Assembly (NCBI RefSeq): GCF_021654285.1
Contig: NZ_JAKFZS010000001.1
Coordinates: 248,001 to 312,000, forward strand
DNA from: Pseudoalteromonas luteoviolacea
GTDB lineage: Bacteria > Pseudomonadota > Gammaproteobacteria > Enterobacterales > Alteromonadaceae
Reading direction: 5' to 3'
Length of the DNA stretch: 64,000 nucleotides
The notes under the pieces are model-generated. The model saw only the letters and a program-made list of their open reading frames with translations. It did no database searches and was not told the origin of the DNA. Positions 51,480-60,659 of this stretch are shown in pieces. The stretch's first letter is position 1, and every line of letters begins with the position of its first letter. The position numbers were made by a program, and so were the translations under genes.

Positions 51480-53309
51480 ATGCGTAAACTTACCATCATC
51501 GCTGCTGCAATATCAGCAACGTTACTGGCAGGCTGTCAGCAAACAGCTGAGCAACCGAAACCAGTTACTCCTGTGCAACAAGTTGTTCAAAGTGAAGTAG
51601 AAAAAGCAAATGCGTTATTTGAAGAGTCATTTAATCGCAGTGTAATGCGTAGTCCTATCTACCAAACCTACCTAGGTATTAAAAAAGACTATGATAAATG
51701 GGATGACGGCTCTGAAGCACGTCAACTAGAAGATCTAGCGCTAACGAAACAAGACCTTGCTGCTATTAATGCCATCGACAGAAGTAAGTTAGACCTGCAA
51801 ACTCAAGTAAGTTATGACCTCTTCAAGCAAGGTTTAGAAGAAGAGATTGAAGACTTTAAATGGCGTCGATACTCTTACCCTGTAAATCAAATGTTTGGCA
51901 CGCACTCGATGATCCCTGCATTTTTGATTAACCAACACCAGATCTCTGATGTGAAAGATGCGAAAGCTTATATTGCGCGTTTAAATGGTGTACCGAATGT
52001 ATTTGATCAACTTATTGAAGATTTAGGCAAACGCGCTGACGCTGGCATTATCGCACCTAAGTTTGTATTTCCTCATGTTATCGAGTCCAGCAAAAACATC
52101 ATTAAAGGCGCGCCATTCGCAGCAGGTGATGACTCTACATTATTAGCTGACTTCAAAAGAAAGGTCGCAAAATTAGAAATTTCTCAGAGCGATAAAGACG
52201 CGTTAATTACGCAAGCAAACAATGCTTTAACCTCTGCCGTCAAGCCAGCTTATAGCAAACTGATCAGCTATTTACACAAGCTTGAAAAGCGTGCTGATGA
52301 CAGAGATGGCGTATGGAAGTTCCCTGAAGGTGAAAAGTTCTTTAATGTGGCGCTTGAGCGCACAACTACGACTCAGCTTTCGGCTGCCGAGATCCATAAA
52401 ATTGGCTTAGAAGAAGTCGCTCGTATTCATGACGAAATGCGTGAAATCAAAGAAAAGGTTGGCTTTAAAGGTGACCTCAAAGAATTCATGACATTCATGA
52501 GAACTGACAAGCAGTTCTATCTGCCAAATACAGAAGAAGGTAAAGCAAAATACCTAGCCGATGCGACTGCTATGATAGACAATATGAAGTCTCGCCTTGA
52601 TGAGCTCTTCATCGTGAAGCCAAAAGCAGATATGATCGTAAAACGTGTTGAGGCATTCCGTGAAAAGGCTGCTGGTAAAGCATTCTACCAACAACCAACT
52701 CCTGATGGCTCTCGCCCTGGTGTTTACTATGCCAACCTATATGATATGGAAGCGATGCCAACATACCAAATGGAGGCACTGGCTTACCATGAAGGTGTTC
52801 CCGGCCACCACATGCAGATTGCCATTTCTCAGGAACTAGAAAACATGCCTAAGTTCCGTAAGTTTGGTCGCTATACAGCTTATACAGAAGGATGGGGACT
52901 GTACTCTGAACTAGTACCAAAAGAAATGGGCTTATATGAGGACCCATATTCAGATTTTGGCCGTCTAGCGATGGAATTATGGCGTGCATGTCGTTTAGTT
53001 GTTGATACTGGTATTCACGCAATGAAGTGGACGCGCCAAGAAGGTATTGATTACTATGTAAACAACACGCCAAATGCCAAGTCTGATGCCGTTAAAATGG
53101 TTGAAAGACATATTGTTATGCCTAGCCAAGCTACAGCATACAAAATTGGTATGATCAAAATTGTTGAACTGCGTGAAGCCGCGAAAAAAGAACTGGGTGA
53201 TAAGTTCGATATCCGCGAATTTCATGATGTTGTACTTAAAAATGGACCAGTTCCACTTAACGTACTTGAACAATTCGTTGATCAGTGGGTTGCGAGCAAA
53301 AAAGGCTAA
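51480..53309 (+). CDS. DUF885 family lipoprotein, probable metallopeptidase
   Basis: 609 aa with a lipobox (LLAGC, Cys 19). Secreted and membrane-anchored. DUF885 proteins carry a zinc-peptidase-like motif, here YHEGVPGHHMQ, followed by YTEGWGLYSE downstream as probable third ligand region. LYDMEAMPTYQMEALAYHE is characteristic. Substrate unknown; peptides in the periplasm are the likely target. It converges with the histidine kinase and overlaps its stop by 4 bp. Confidence 0.87.
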   Translation: MRKLTIIAAAISATLLAGCQQTAEQPKPVTPVQQVVQSEVEKANALFEESFNRSVMRSPIYQTYLGIKKDYDKWDDGSEARQLEDLALTKQDLAAINAIDRSKLDLQTQVSYDLFKQGLEEEIEDFKWRRYSYPVNQMFGTHSMIPAFLINQHQISDVKDAKAYIARLNGVPNVFDQLIEDLGKRADAGIIAPKFVFPHVIESSKNIIKGAPFAAGDDSTLLADFKRKVAKLEISQSDKDALITQANNALTSAVKPAYSKLISYLHKLEKRADDRDGVWKFPEGEKFFNVALERTTTTQLSAAEIHKIGLEEVARIHDEMREIKEKVGFKGDLKEFMTFMRTDKQFYLPNTEEGKAKYLADATAMIDNMKSRLDELFIVKPKADMIVKRVEAFREKAAGKAFYQQPTPDGSRPGVYYANLYDMEAMPTYQMEALAYHEGVPGHHMQIAISQELENMPKFRKFGRYTAYTEGWGLYSELVPKEMGLYEDPYSDFGRLAMELWRACRLVVDTGIHAMKWTRQEGIDYYVNNTPNAKSDAVKMVERHIVMPSQATAYKIGMIKIVELREAAKKELGDKFDIREFHDVVLKNGPVPLNVLEQFVDQWVASKKG

Positions 53310-55126
53310 TCACCCGCTAATCGAAACGACGTATTAGCTAAAATAATATGCAAACAAGCCCCGCCATGTGCGGGGCTTTGTATTTTCACTTCCCCGCCAA
53401 GCTTTTGTGTCACTAAGTTATAAATAATGCTTAAACCTAATCCAATACCACCTTGATTTCTTTGTGTGGTTATAAATGGTTCAAAAATAACTGGTAATAA
53501 CTCTTTATCTATGCCTTTACCATCATCTTTAATATAGAGGTGTATATAATCGTTCACGACCAAAGCTGAAATTACAATGTTAAGTAATTGCCCTTCCTTT
53601 TTTGCATGCTGAATACAGTTACTGAGACTATAGGTAAAAACCTGAACAAAGACATTCGGGTAACTTTTGAGCATTAACTGCTCTGGAATTTCTATCTCCA
53701 TATGATAATCAGGTGTGCTTAACTCATGCTGATAGCAATCAAGTACGCCACTCACCAGGGCTTTAAGATTAAACTCTTGTATCTCATCATATTCTTGTTG
53801 TACCGATACTTTTTTAAAGTCATCGATCAGCGAGGCTGTCCGCAGCAAATTATTTTCTAATAGAGAAAGTGCAGACTCGGCTTCTGCTATCAAGTTCGTT
53901 AATGTCTGCTTTTGCAGCTGCCCTGACTCCAAGTCCTTTTTAAGTACCTCAACTTGCTCTTTCAGGTGAGATTGGCTAGTAATTGCCACACCCAACGGCG
54001 TATTAAGCTCATGGGCAAAACCGCTGACCATATTACCTAAACTTGCCATTTTCGCCTCTTCAATCAATCTTTGTTGAGCTGCACTGAGACGTTCTAGCAA
54101 CGTTTCTATAAACGCCAGTAGACTATCCAAATGATGGGCTATTTGAGCAATTTCGTCTTCTCCATCAATATTAACGCGGATCGAAAAATCTTCATGCTGG
54201 GCAACGTTTTTGAGGACACGGCTGATAGAAATAATATGTTCAGAAATGCGAGTATTAAGAATGTACAACAATAGCAGGCTAAAACAGCTGATAAGCACAA
54301 TGATCACAAGACACGTGAGGATTAAGTTTTGCTTCTCAGTCAGATCTTCATTAAACAGTTGTTTTGATACAACCTCAAAGTGGCTTCTGATTGAGAGCTT
54401 TAACTGATGCAATTCAGCTCTTACGCCTTGGCTGTGATCTAGCCCTTGCTTTTGTAACACACTAATATAAGTCTTAAAGCCTTGCTGATACTGATTTAGT
54501 ATAGACATTAAGTCCTGCGACTTGTCGGGAAACTGGGTCGTGATAAGCAGCTCTGTTCGAGCTAATAGATCTTGATGTATCAATAAATAATTAGGGTCTA
54601 GTCGCAACAAAAAATCCTTCTCTCGACGCCGTAACTCCAGCAAGAGTATTTCCAATTGCGGATGTGATGTTTGCTTGGCAATATCCTGCAGCGCATGTGC
54701 TTGACGCCTAAAATTGCCATAAACACCCTCTTCTTTATCATAGCCCAACAGTGCCTGCATTGAAGCCAGTTGTTCATATTTAAGTGTAAACCGCTTTACT
54801 TCTTCATCTAGCTTAAACAACAGATCAAGATCTCGTTGCTGGGCAACTAACATACTGAGCAGCACACTATAGCTTTCTCGATAAGAGAATCTATCATCCT
54901 CAATAGAAGCAAGGCTATCTCTTTGGCGCTCGATCAAAAATCGTTCTTCTTGGTCTAGCAAGCGCTGAATTTGTGTTTGTAATTGAAACAAGTGATCATT
55001 TAACTGCCTTGTTTGTTGTAATTGAACGTAGAGAAACCAACTTGCAATAATGATCACAATGGCAGATCCTACTGCTGCTGTTTTGAAAAGTAAAAGTGAC
55101 TGCCTTAACTGCACAAACTGCCCCAC
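53306..55126 (-). CDS. Sensor histidine kinase
   Basis: 606 aa. Two membrane helices (about 13-34 and 269-290) flank a helical periplasmic sensor rich in Gln, Leu and Glu. HAMP follows (about 292-345), then a dimerisation domain with phospho-acceptor His in FAHELNTPLG (His 372). The ATPase domain has SNCIQHAKKEG (N box), IKDDGKGID (G1) and GGIGLGLSII (G2). No response regulator is adjacent, so it is an orphan here. The signal is unknown; FAHELNTPLG is typical of the kinase subfamily that includes multi-sensor and glycine-cleavage hybrid proteins. Confidence 0.9.
   Translation of the reverse strand: MGQFVQLRQSLLLFKTAAVGSAIVIIIASWFLYVQLQQTRQLNDHLFQLQTQIQRLLDQEERFLIERQRDSLASIEDDRFSYRESYSVLLSMLVAQQRDLDLLFKLDEEVKRFTLKYEQLASMQALLGYDKEEGVYGNFRRQAHALQDIAKQTSHPQLEILLLELRRREKDFLLRLDPNYLLIHQDLLARTELLITTQFPDKSQDLMSILNQYQQGFKTYISVLQKQGLDHSQGVRAELHQLKLSIRSHFEVVSKQLFNEDLTEKQNLILTCLVIIVLISCFSLLLLYILNTRISEHIISISRVLKNVAQHEDFSIRVNIDGEDEIAQIAHHLDSLLAFIETLLERLSAAQQRLIEEAKMASLGNMVSGFAHELNTPLGVAITSQSHLKEQVEVLKKDLESGQLQKQTLTNLIAEAESALSLLENNLLRTASLIDDFKKVSVQQEYDEIQEFNLKALVSGVLDCYQHELSTPDYHMEIEIPEQLMLKSYPNVFVQVFTYSLSNCIQHAKKEGQLLNIVISALVVNDYIHLYIKDDGKGIDKELLPVIFEPFITTQRNQGGIGLGLSIIYNLVTQKLGGEVKIQSPAHGGACLHIILANTSFRLAGD
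53356..53378 (+). terminator. Terminator of the DUF885 gene, inside the opposing kinase gene
   Basis: AAGCCCCGC, CATGT loop, GCGGGGCTT, then TTGTATTTT on the plus strand, 47 bp past the DUF885 stop. It is encoded within the last codons of the histidine kinase (HGGACLH region). Confidence 0.85.
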
Positions 55127-55289
55127 ACTGAATTTTGCCCCAACTAAAGTTTAGTCGAAGAAAATTATTATGGTATTTATTACACTTTTCCGAGAAAGTG
55201 AGTATTTCAAAGTCATAATGTCTTTTTATGAACTATTTTATGTCAACAATTGACATCATTGTTTTTGACTTCTGCCTGCGAGAAATAAA

Positions 55290-55532
55290 ATGGAAATTTT
55301 CATAGCCCTATTCGTATTATTAATACTCATAGTACCTGCTGTCATTTATACAACCTATGTGCAAATGTCTACTCGAAATAAAGTACGACTTGCTGATTCT
55401 ATTATTTACATGATTAAACACGATGAACCTGTCAAAATCGATATGGAAATCCTAGAAGGCCTTAAACTTTCCCCAAAAGAAAAAAGTTATTTATTGAGCG
55501 TTTATAAAGCACCAATCAAGCTACAAGAGTAA
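55290..55532 (+). CDS. Small membrane protein of unknown function
   Basis: 80 aa; one N-terminal membrane helix (about 4-24), then a cytoplasmic or periplasmic charged part with KVRLADSIIYMIKHDEPVKIDMEILEG-type helices. No recognised family. It is divergent from the histidine kinase across 163 bp and ends just before the tRNA-Leu terminator. Confidence 0.6.
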   Translation: MEIFIALFVLLILIVPAVIYTTYVQMSTRNKVRLADSIIYMIKHDEPVKIDMEILEGLKLSPKEKSYLLSVYKAPIKLQE

Positions 55533-55627
55533 TATTAAGTATAAACTTCAAAACTGCAGGAAGCCTTTTTTATACTGGGTATGAAAGGAAAAAATTGAAG
55601 TGAAAATTTTTGAAATACAAATAAAAA

Positions 55628-55649
55628 AGCCTCAGAAAACTCTGAGGCT
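55628..55649 (-). terminator. Terminator of the original tRNA-Leu(CAA) gene
   Basis: AGCCTCAGA / TCTGAGGCT 9-bp stem with a four-base loop, followed by T6 on the minus strand, 9 bp after the encoded CCA of the tRNA 3' half. Confidence 0.9.
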
Positions 55650-55657
55650 ATAAAAAG

Positions 55658-55712
55658 TGGTACCAGTGGGCGGACTTGAACCGCCACGCCCGAAGGCAAC
55701 GGATTTTGAATC
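55658..55712 (-). pseudogene. 3' part of a split tRNA-Leu(CAA), at the left attachment site
   Basis: 55 nt running from the att core in the anticodon loop (GATTCAAAAT) through the 3' anticodon stem TCCGT, long variable arm (TGCC-TTCG-GGCG), T-arm (GGCGG TTCAAGT CCGCC), acceptor strand CACTGGT and encoded ACCA. The 5' strand of the anticodon stem and everything before it are missing. Its partner is the 5' part at 62830-62869, whose acceptor strand GCCAGTG pairs with CACTGGT. Together they form one complete 85-nt class II tRNA-Leu(CAA). Confidence 0.93.
55703..55712 (-). repeat. attL core
   Basis: GATTCAAAAT on the minus strand, covering the last stem base, the loop and the anticodon CAA of tRNA-Leu. 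The flank on the element side (GATGT) does not restore the anticodon stem. Confidence 0.88.
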
Positions 55713-55770
55713 ACATCTAGATACTAAAACAGTATAACAATATCATTGACTTACAACCCACCAAAAAGCT

Positions 55771-55792
55771 ACTCTAAAACAAACTCTAAAAC
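55771..55792 (+). repeat. Left pair of putative integrase arm sites
   Basis: ACTCTAAAAC at 55771-55780 and again at 55783-55792, between attL and the integrase gene. The same 10-mer occurs twice, same orientation, near the right end. Confidence 0.65.
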
Positions 55793-55812
55793 TATTTAAG
55801 AAAATGTAGGTT

Positions 55813-57177
55813 ATGGATAAGAAAAAAGATTACATACGCCTTGAGAAAGGTTTAGCAATTTACAAAATGGAAAAATCAGCAAATTGGTATATCTACTTGT
55901 GGGATAAGGAAACAAAGAAACCTATTCAAAAATCGCTTGAAATTAAAGATAAAACAGAAGCAGAGCATGAAGCAAGATTTTTAAAAAGAGCTAAAGAAAA
56001 AGGTTTGGATTGCTCAATTTTATCTCAACCTTCTCAAAAACTTAAAACAATTATAAATTCATTATTAAAATCTTACGAAAAAGAACGAAAAGCTCTCAAT
56101 ACACGAGATAATAAATACAAAGAGCTTGGGCGATATATTAACATTTTTAATGAGCTAAAAGAGGGGTTTGGAGAGATCAATATTAAAGATCTTGATTATG
56201 CTCATTTGCTCGCTTTTTATCAAAAATATGAAAATAAGATCAGTAAAACACAACTGAGATATATGAATTTAGCAATTAAAAAATTGTTTAATCACTGCCT
56301 AAGTGAAAGATTAATTAATGTTGTTCCTGCAACCCCGAAAATTAAAACAAAAGTTGGTGAAACGGGTACGTACTTCACTAACACTGATTACAATACCATT
56401 ATTAATAAACTACAAAACAGAAGTAGAAAAAAAGGCATTCAAACAGAAAACAACAAATTACTATTAAATGCTTTTATATTTAGCACACAAAGCGGTATAC
56501 GAACTGGTAAAGAATTAACAAATATCCAGTGCGGAGATCTGACAGTTGAAGAAATTCAAGGGAATAAGTATTGGATTTGTCAGATAAAAGGCGGAAAAAT
56601 AGCAGAAAAAGACGGTGTTAAAAGAAAAATTATATTAACCCCACAGGCTATGAATTGTATTAAAGATATATTAAGTGATACAGCTTTAATGGGCGGTATT
56701 GTAGACGCTCATTTAATAAGAGTATTAAAGGATAATAAAGACCGTTATTTATTCAGAAGAAAAAAAGGTAAAGAAGTTGATTTTGCAACTCTATTTTCTG
56801 ATCTTAGAAAAGATATTATTGATAATCTGATAGAAAAAAATCTAAAAATGTATAGTTGCCGTCATACATTTATAACTAATCAGCTAAAGCGTGGAGCAAA
56901 TATTAATATAGTTGCAAAACATGCGGGAACCAGTTGTGAAATGATTGAAAAACACTATAACCATCTTTTGTCAATCATGAAGCCAACTGAGCTACTAGAA
57001 GAAGGTTATAATGTAGAAACTAAATATCAAGTATTACCCAGACCTGATTATGACTTGATGTTCGCCAACATCGAGCTAATGGAAGAAACTAATAAAAAAC
57101 TATCTAAAATGACACCAGAGGAATCAGAACAGTATTTAAAAGATAATAATATACCAGTAAGTCAAGCACCTATATAA
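55813..57177 (+). CDS. int: Tyrosine recombinase integrase
   Basis: 454 aa; catalyses integration and excision at the tRNA anticodon loop. An N-terminal arm/SAM-like domain (about 75-170) precedes the catalytic domain with Arg 230 (SGIRTGKEL), box II YSCRHTF (Arg 350, His 351; the first box II position is Tyr rather than His, a common variant), His 370 (AKHAGTS) and nucleophile Tyr 382 (EKHYNH). It sits about 100 bp inside attL, reading into the element, as expected for an integrase controlled from its own att region. Codon use is AT-rich. Confidence 0.93.
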   Translation: MDKKKDYIRLEKGLAIYKMEKSANWYIYLWDKETKKPIQKSLEIKDKTEAEHEARFLKRAKEKGLDCSILSQPSQKLKTIINSLLKSYEKERKALNTRDNKYKELGRYINIFNELKEGFGEINIKDLDYAHLLAFYQKYENKISKTQLRYMNLAIKKLFNHCLSERLINVVPATPKIKTKVGETGTYFTNTDYNTIINKLQNRSRKKGIQTENNKLLLNAFIFSTQSGIRTGKELTNIQCGDLTVEEIQGNKYWICQIKGGKIAEKDGVKRKIILTPQAMNCIKDILSDTALMGGIVDAHLIRVLKDNKDRYLFRRKKGKEVDFATLFSDLRKDIIDNLIEKNLKMYSCRHTFITNQLKRGANINIVAKHAGTSCEMIEKHYNHLLSIMKPTELLEEGYNVETKYQVLPRPDYDLMFANIELMEETNKKLSKMTPEESEQYLKDNNIPVSQAPI

Positions 57178-57286
57178 CAAGAAGGGGCGACTTAACCTCT
57201 ATTAAAATAACCACACATTAAAAATGTCAACTTAATTCAAAGGCTAATGTAAAAATACTCGAAATGAGTATACTCAAAATACTAAT

Positions 57287-57772
57287 CTATGGCTTGAATT
57301 GTTTCCAACTAGAACCTGAAGTTTTTTTGTCACTTGAACTAAAAAATTTATTTAATTTTAAATTTTTATCAATTAATTTTTTTGAATCGGTACAATCAAA
57401 CTTCCATCTAATATATTCATCATTATTATATTTATGGTTAAAACAATATTTTAATGCAATGGAAAAAGCTAATCCTGCAATGAGGTAGTTACTTAGTCTT
57501 ACTTGATGTAAATTTTCCCACTTAATACTCTTTAACCTTGAAAAATATTTGTTTTTATTAATTTTTTTTCTTTTTCTTAACATTTCAAAAAATGCTACAA
57601 AAATATCTGATAAAGAAAGTTCTCCTCTATTTTTTCCTATAAACTCGTCCAACTCAGGGTACTTCCCCAATAAGAATGAAATTTCTTTAACCAACCATAA
57701 TTGTGTATCTTCATATCCAAGTTCCGTTGATAATTCATCAGCTAATGACTGAGCAAATTTCCAGCTACTCAT
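57287..57772 (-). CDS. Hypothetical element protein
   Basis: 161 aa. Largely helical and lysine-rich, with one possible hydrophobic stretch (LSNYLIAGLAFSIALKY, about 93-109) and ending SSWKQFKP. No family recognised. It overlaps the upstream HUH-like gene by 4 bp (ATGA), so it is translated with it and probably assists it. Confidence 0.65.
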   Translation of the reverse strand: MSSWKFAQSLADELSTELGYEDTQLWLVKEISFLLGKYPELDEFIGKNRGELSLSDIFVAFFEMLRKRKKINKNKYFSRLKSIKWENLHQVRLSNYLIAGLAFSIALKYCFNHKYNNDEYIRWKFDCTDSKKLIDKNLKLNKFFSSSDKKTSGSSWKQFKP

Positions 57773-58488
57773 GGTCTTAACCCTTTCATAGCCTTTTGTT
57801 TAGTGGGTTTTATTACAGGAGTAGCAGGAACACATATATCTTTTTCCGTATAGTGTTCGTTTTTGGTCATTTCTCTAATAAGCAATTTGTTCTTGCTATA
57901 GTAATCTGAGTTGTATCGCTTCGCTCGTTTTGTTACTGGTTTATAATCACTAGGTGAGATCTTAAGTTGCTTTAATACAGCATAATTAAATGTTTTTTTA
58001 AGTGCCGAAATGATACTTTTTTTTTGAAGTTCTGTTTTAACTGTATTATTCAAAATTTTTGAAACGACAATGTTCAAATGAGGATTTTTCTGGTCATGTA
58101 TATTAATAAATACATTTTTTTTAATTTCATCTGCTGAAACACCAGTAAAAGAGATAATCGTATTTAATATTTCTTTTGAGAAATAAACCCAATCTGACTT
58201 TTCAGGATGAGCTGGAATATTTTCTGGTAATGTAAATACAAATGACTGAGCAAATGATGATATTGCTCTACCACCTTTTCTTTTCTTAGCTCGTTGAAAA
58301 TCACGTTCAGCCGCTGCTAAAGTAACTCGTTTGTATAAATCATCAATATTGCCAAACAAGGGCTTTATTTGAGTTTTTCCCTTATGGTTCTGATGGTGTG
58401 GATTAGTTAAATAATTTAAGTATCGGGCTAACCCCTTATTCTGATCTTTTATTGGTTTTGCTATTACTGTCCAGTTTTTCAAATCCAT
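57769..58488 (-). CDS. Putative HUH-type mobilisation or replication protein
   Basis: 239 aa. Basic protein with an HxDxxxPHxN-like segment, INIHDQKNPHLNIVVSKI (His 131, His 137), resembling motif III of MobV-type relaxases and related rolling-circle nucleases; the second ligand position is Asn instead of His. GLARYLNYLTNP near the start and the long basic C-terminus fit DNA binding. A candidate nucleophile is Tyr in the RYLNYL region, unproven. It faces the 480-bp hairpin-rich region, a plausible substrate. Confidence 0.55.
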   Translation of the reverse strand: MDLKNWTVIAKPIKDQNKGLARYLNYLTNPHHQNHKGKTQIKPLFGNIDDLYKRVTLAAAERDFQRAKKRKGGRAISSFAQSFVFTLPENIPAHPEKSDWVYFSKEILNTIISFTGVSADEIKKNVFINIHDQKNPHLNIVVSKILNNTVKTELQKKSIISALKKTFNYAVLKQLKISPSDYKPVTKRAKRYNSDYYSKNKLLIREMTKNEHYTEKDICVPATPVIKPTKQKAMKGLRP

Positions 58489-58968
58489 TTCCTGTGTAGT
58501 TATACTTAATAGATAACACGCAAAAAAATAAAGTCAAACAAGGTGGTGTGAATTTTTTCTGGAGTTACATATTCCAGATAGGACAACCTTCATCAATACT
58601 TCGTATTTAGGTTGTCACTGGTTCTGCGAAGCTTAAAAGTAAAAAAAATAAAAATATTTTCACACGATAATTACATAATATTTTTAATATAATAATACTA
58701 CAAAGCCAGTTATAACTCATTTTGAGTAGCGTCACTACTCAGCAAAAATATTTAAATGATTTTTTCTATTTATCAGAAAGATAAGTGTCGTTAGACACAC
58801 ACAGATTGTTTTTTATTAGCTAACTTTCTGGTTATCTAATAATTTGAAATCACTTAGTGGATAACATCTACTTAATTGATTTTTAAGGGTTTTTCTGATA
58901 TCACATCTCTTGTAATATTTTATTTATCGGTGTAAGTTTCAATTAGGTCATTAATATAGGAGAACCTA
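58489..58968. other. Hairpin-rich noncoding region, candidate origin
   Basis: 480 bp between divergent mobilisation-like and Rep-like genes. It contains TCTGGA / TCCAGA (58558-58578), GACAACCT / AGGTTGTC (58582-58616), TGAGTAG-CGTCA-CTACTCA (58723-58741), GTGTC-GTTA-GACAC (58785-58798) and one DnaA-box-like AGTGGATAA (58856-58864). Such density suggests an origin of replication and/or transfer; it also holds the rep promoter. Confidence 0.5.
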
Positions 58969-59712
58969 ATGAAAAATATATTTACCCCTGAAAAAAAGCA
59001 ACAATCACTAGCAAGAACCACAAGTAAGTCAGTTCAGGATAAGTCTGGAAACATCATAGAATCACAAACTGTTGATGAATATAAGAGCTATAAAGATTCA
59101 GAACCTTCTTTTGTTAAAGAATATCTACAAGATCAAACAAAATTAGATAATTTAAAGAAAGGTACAGTTAAGATCTTTAAAAGACTTTTTCCACTTGTAG
59201 TTTTTAATGACAATTTAATCATTCTAAACGCATCAATTAAAAAGGATTTATGTTTAACGCTAGGTATACAACTTAGTACATTAAACAACGCCCTAAATGA
59301 GCTAAAAAAGAGTCAATTATTAATTCATATCGACACTGGCGTATATATGCTAAATGTATTTTATTACGCTAAAGGCCATTGGTCAGAAATAAAAAAAATA
59401 AGATCACAGATAAGCTGCAACGTGATTCACAGTGATCCTAACGATGAATCAAGTCCAGTTAAAAATATTGAATTTAATTTTGATAAACTAATTATTAACA
59501 AAGATAAATATAACTCGGTCAAAAAAAGACAAGTACCTGATACAAGTAAATCAGAAAAACTACCAAAGGGGAAAAATACACAAACACATAAAATTAGTAA
59601 AAATAAAAAAACTTTAATAAGCACAATTATTGAGCTTTTCCAATTTAATAAATTAGATAGAAACAACAACACCTATATAAACCAAGATAGGGAGGGACTG
59701 AAAAACAGTTGA
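58969..59712 (+). CDS. Putative RepL-like replication initiator
   Basis: 247 aa. The centre (about 70-150) reads as a winged helix: LGIQLSTLNNALNELKKSQLLI is a helix-turn-helix and HIDTGVYMLNVFYYAKGHW the wing. This arrangement, with a G-V-Y-x-x-N turn, resembles RepL-type plasmid initiators. A strong ribosome-binding site (TAGGAGAA) precedes the ATG. The lysine-rich C-terminal third looks disordered. A transcription regulator is the main alternative. Confidence 0.55.
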   Translation: MKNIFTPEKKQQSLARTTSKSVQDKSGNIIESQTVDEYKSYKDSEPSFVKEYLQDQTKLDNLKKGTVKIFKRLFPLVVFNDNLIILNASIKKDLCLTLGIQLSTLNNALNELKKSQLLIHIDTGVYMLNVFYYAKGHWSEIKKIRSQISCNVIHSDPNDESSPVKNIEFNFDKLIINKDKYNSVKKRQVPDTSKSEKLPKGKNTQTHKISKNKKTLISTIIELFQFNKLDRNNNTYINQDREGLKNS

Positions 59713-59743
59713 TTTTTAGGGGGAAAACGTAAACTGAGTATAA

Positions 59744-59796
59744 TCAAAATAAGTATTGTTAATCTTTAAATTAATTATTTGCAATACTTATTTTGA
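59744..59796. terminator. Long inverted repeat between convergent rep and restriction genes
   Basis: TCAAAATAAGTATTG at 59744-59758 and CAATACTTATTTTGA at 59782-59796, a perfect 15-bp stem with a 23-base loop. Its position between convergent genes suggests a bidirectional terminator, although it is AT-rich. A related GAGTATACTC palindrome occurs at 57266-57275. Confidence 0.55.
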
Positions 59797-59841
59797 GTAA
59801 AATATAATTGGGAATCTAAGGTTTTAAAAATAACTTTTGGC

Positions 59842-60585
59842 TTAAGGGTTCCAAGAGTTATCTTGTTCAACAGCCATTGCAGATGGGTTATTTGTTACCA
59901 ATTGCAATACAAAGCTTTTAAAGTCATCTTCGCTAAGGGTATTAATGCCAAGTTTTTGATTTAATTCAGGCCAATTGGTAGAACCATTAGTTGCATGAAA
60001 CCTCCACCATTTTTTTATATCCGTACCTAATCTTATTTTATTACTAGAGCTATTCTCTGTATTATTTCTGGATTTTACCTGTAAGAATTGACCGTCAGAG
60101 CTAACAAAATCTACTGCTTTAAGAACAGAACCCCATGCACAATACCAATTGTGAGGAGCTAAACGTACTGATAAATATTCTTCTAAAATAGTACCAAAGA
60201 TATTTTCAGCAGACATTCCTAACCTATGTGCCCATTTAATACTGTCTAAATCATCATCGGTCAAATGATTTAGCTTGGCTTTGATCACCATATCTAGTGC
60301 AGAATCATGTTTTGTACCAGGGGGATTTGAAACTCTTTGGGAGGGTCTATTATTAAAATCACCAAAATGAGCATTAACCCATTTTTCAATGGCTTGCTCA
60401 TTTGTTAAAATCTTACCTCTAAAGGATGGAGCCAGTTGTTCAATGCTACTTGCTCTGAATATCACTGAACTACCTTCTGTCCAGCTATGTCCTTGTGAAT
60501 TAGCGAATTGTTGCGCGTAACTTAAAGCGTTATCTATACCTTTTGCTTGTACTGCACTATAAAAATTGATCGATGATCCGCTCAT
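59842..60585 (-). CDS. Type II restriction endonuclease, SinI-like
   Basis: 247 aa. It follows a 5-methylcytosine methyltransferase by 74 bp on the same strand, the usual type II arrangement. A possible PD-(D/E)xK-type core is present: Glu 135/136 (GTILEEYL), Asp 159 (KAVDF) and QVK at 169-171 (FLQVKSR). The TKHDSALDMVIKAKL and DDDLDSIKWAHRLGMSAENIFG stretches recall SinI-family enzymes (GGWCC), which is a memory-based match. Ribosome-binding site AGGAG before the ATG. Confidence 0.7.
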   Translation of the reverse strand: MSGSSINFYSAVQAKGIDNALSYAQQFANSQGHSWTEGSSVIFRASSIEQLAPSFRGKILTNEQAIEKWVNAHFGDFNNRPSQRVSNPPGTKHDSALDMVIKAKLNHLTDDDLDSIKWAHRLGMSAENIFGTILEEYLSVRLAPHNWYCAWGSVLKAVDFVSSDGQFLQVKSRNNTENSSSNKIRLGTDIKKWWRFHATNGSTNWPELNQKLGINTLSEDDFKSFVLQLVTNNPSAMAVEQDNSWNP

Positions 60586-60659
60586 TATATACTCCTATAA
60601 AATAATGAGTAGATACGATATCAAAGTAAAAGTTTATGTTCTACATATAGTTAGTTAAA

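Noticed and set aside
55658-55712. Considered the left tRNA piece as an intact tRNA or as a normal 3'-end attachment duplicate
   Set aside because: The 5' strand of the anticodon stem and the D and acceptor arms are absent, and the pairing partner is clearly the piece at 62830-62869.
57264-57488. 74-codon plus-strand frame in the element
   Set aside because: It lies opposite the end of the 161-aa minus-strand gene, which is better supported by coupling to its neighbour.
58856-58864. DnaA-box-like AGTGGATAA
   Set aside because: A single site with one mismatch is expected by chance in AT-rich DNA; kept only as part of the candidate origin.
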